64,000 nt of DNA from Catellatospora sichuanensis (GTDB taxonomy: Bacteria > Actinomycetota > Actinomycetes > Mycobacteriales > Micromonosporaceae): NCBI RefSeq assembly GCF_007483665.1, contig NZ_VIQO01000002.1:372001-436000 (forward strand). Reading direction: 5' to 3'. The notes beneath the pieces are model-generated. The model had not been told where the DNA came from. It saw only the letters and a list, made by a program, of their open reading frames with translations, and searched no databases. Positions 63,607 to 64,000 of the stretch are shown piece by piece. The translations under genes and the position numbers were made by a program. Each line of letters opens with the position of its first letter. Within the stretch, counting starts at the first letter, position 1.

Positions 63607-64000
63607 ATGCGGGCCAAAGGATCAAAACTGTGGGCGTCGGCGCTGTCAGAAACGTCGCCGACGCCGTACTGGACGGACCGGCCCTCCCGGCCGGCACCCG
63701 TGCCCCCGCTGACCAGCGCGACCACCGCGCAGCTGGCAGTCATCGGGGGCGGCTACAGCGGCCTGTGGACGGCGCTGCTGGCCAAGGAGCGCGACCCGTC
63801 GGCCGACGTGGTCCTGCTCGAGTCGGGGGTGTGCGGCCACGCCGCCTCCGGACGCAACGGCGGATTCTGCTCCGCGAGCCTCACACACGGGCTCGCCAAC
63901 GGAGTCGACCGCTTCCCGGACGAGATCACCGAGCTGGAACGGCTCGGCCGGGAGAACCTCGACCAGATCGAGGACACGCTGGGCCGGTACGGCATCGACT
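63607..64000 (+). CDS. FAD-dependent oxidoreductase, PuuB-like (3' partial)
   Basis: The gene runs off the window after 131 codons. The frame starts MRAKGSKLWASALSETSPTP at ATG 63607, with AAGGAGGAG upstream. AQLAVIGGGYSGLWTALLAKERDPSADVVLLES is the FAD Rossmann motif and GHAASGRNGGFCSASLTHG the loop shared with the 52742 product. It is therefore a second copy of that enzyme type, in the same transcription direction as the pot operon but behind its own terminator. Confidence 0.85.
   Translation, partial: MRAKGSKLWASALSETSPTPYWTDRPSRPAPVPPLTSATTAQLAVIGGGYSGLWTALLAKERDPSADVVLLESGVCGHAASGRNGGFCSASLTHGLANGVDRFPDEITELERLGRENLDQIEDTLGRYGID

Noticed and set aside
1-64000. rRNA and tRNA genes
   Set aside because: I scanned both strands by eye for conserved tRNA arms and rRNA blocks and found none; a covariance search would be decisive.

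Overview
The window is a high-GC actinobacterial chromosome segment. Codon use is strongly GC3-biased, GTG and TTG starts are frequent, and there is a complete F420 biosynthesis set, a WhiB regulator, a mycosin and TIGR03089, DUF3499 and SCO25xx-type families. The intergenic terminator repeats and gene content resemble Micromonosporaceae; this genus-level guess is inference only. I saw no rRNA, tRNA, insertion sequence, phage hallmark or CRISPR array.

Layout. 1-4.4 kb: the end of an unusual asparagine-synthetase-like protein fused to a CofE-like ligase domain, then purK and purE joined by a 71-bp coupling cassette, then a repeat-rich convergent intergenic region. 4.4-11.1 kb (minus strand): a giant zinc-ribbon membrane protein and UDP-glucose dehydrogenase. 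11.3-21.5 kb: acyl-CoA dehydrogenase, transglutaminase-like protein, a MarR/SnoaL-like divergent pair, a stress-type membrane protein, GH35 beta-galactosidase with two palindromic operators, Dps, a VOC protein, a polyprenol-phosphate-type glycosyltransferase and a secreted GH18 chitinase.

21.8-28.3 kb: a compact cluster of six genes on two convergent strands that matches, from memory, the uncharacterised Streptomyces SCO2521-SCO2525 families (NNMT-like methyltransferase, large helical protein, ParA/MinD-like ATPase with a variant P-loop, two unknown proteins) plus a membrane/coiled-coil protein. It is the best candidate here for an undescribed system. 28.5-43.5 kb: D-amino-acid-oxidase-like enzyme, HrpA-type RNA helicase, two tandem paralogous membrane proteins, hotdog thioesterase, acetoacetyl-CoA synthetase, TIGR03089 protein, a GT4 glycosyltransferase next to mannose-1-phosphate guanylyltransferase, an unknown protein and an HTH regulator.

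43.5-46.3 kb (minus strand): a three-gene translationally coupled operon with two type VII secretion substrate-like proteins and a mycosin protease, without ESX core genes nearby. 46.4-50.7 kb: cofE-cofD divergent from fbiC (coenzyme F420), then whiB, a metallopeptidase-fold protein lacking its zinc motif, and DUF3499. 52.3-52.8 kb is a repeat-dense spacer. 52.7-64.0 kb: a polyamine uptake and catabolism region, with FAD oxidoreductase, class III aminotransferase, two paralogous Tat-lipoprotein binding proteins, an Lrp/AsnC regulator, aldehyde dehydrogenase, potABC-type transporter and a second FAD oxidoreductase running off the end.

Regulation. Many genes seem leaderless: a TANNNT-like box lies 6-10 nt before the start codon with no Shine-Dalgarno. 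Several convergent pairs are separated by long, nearly perfect hairpins; two of these are homologous and show compensatory base changes.
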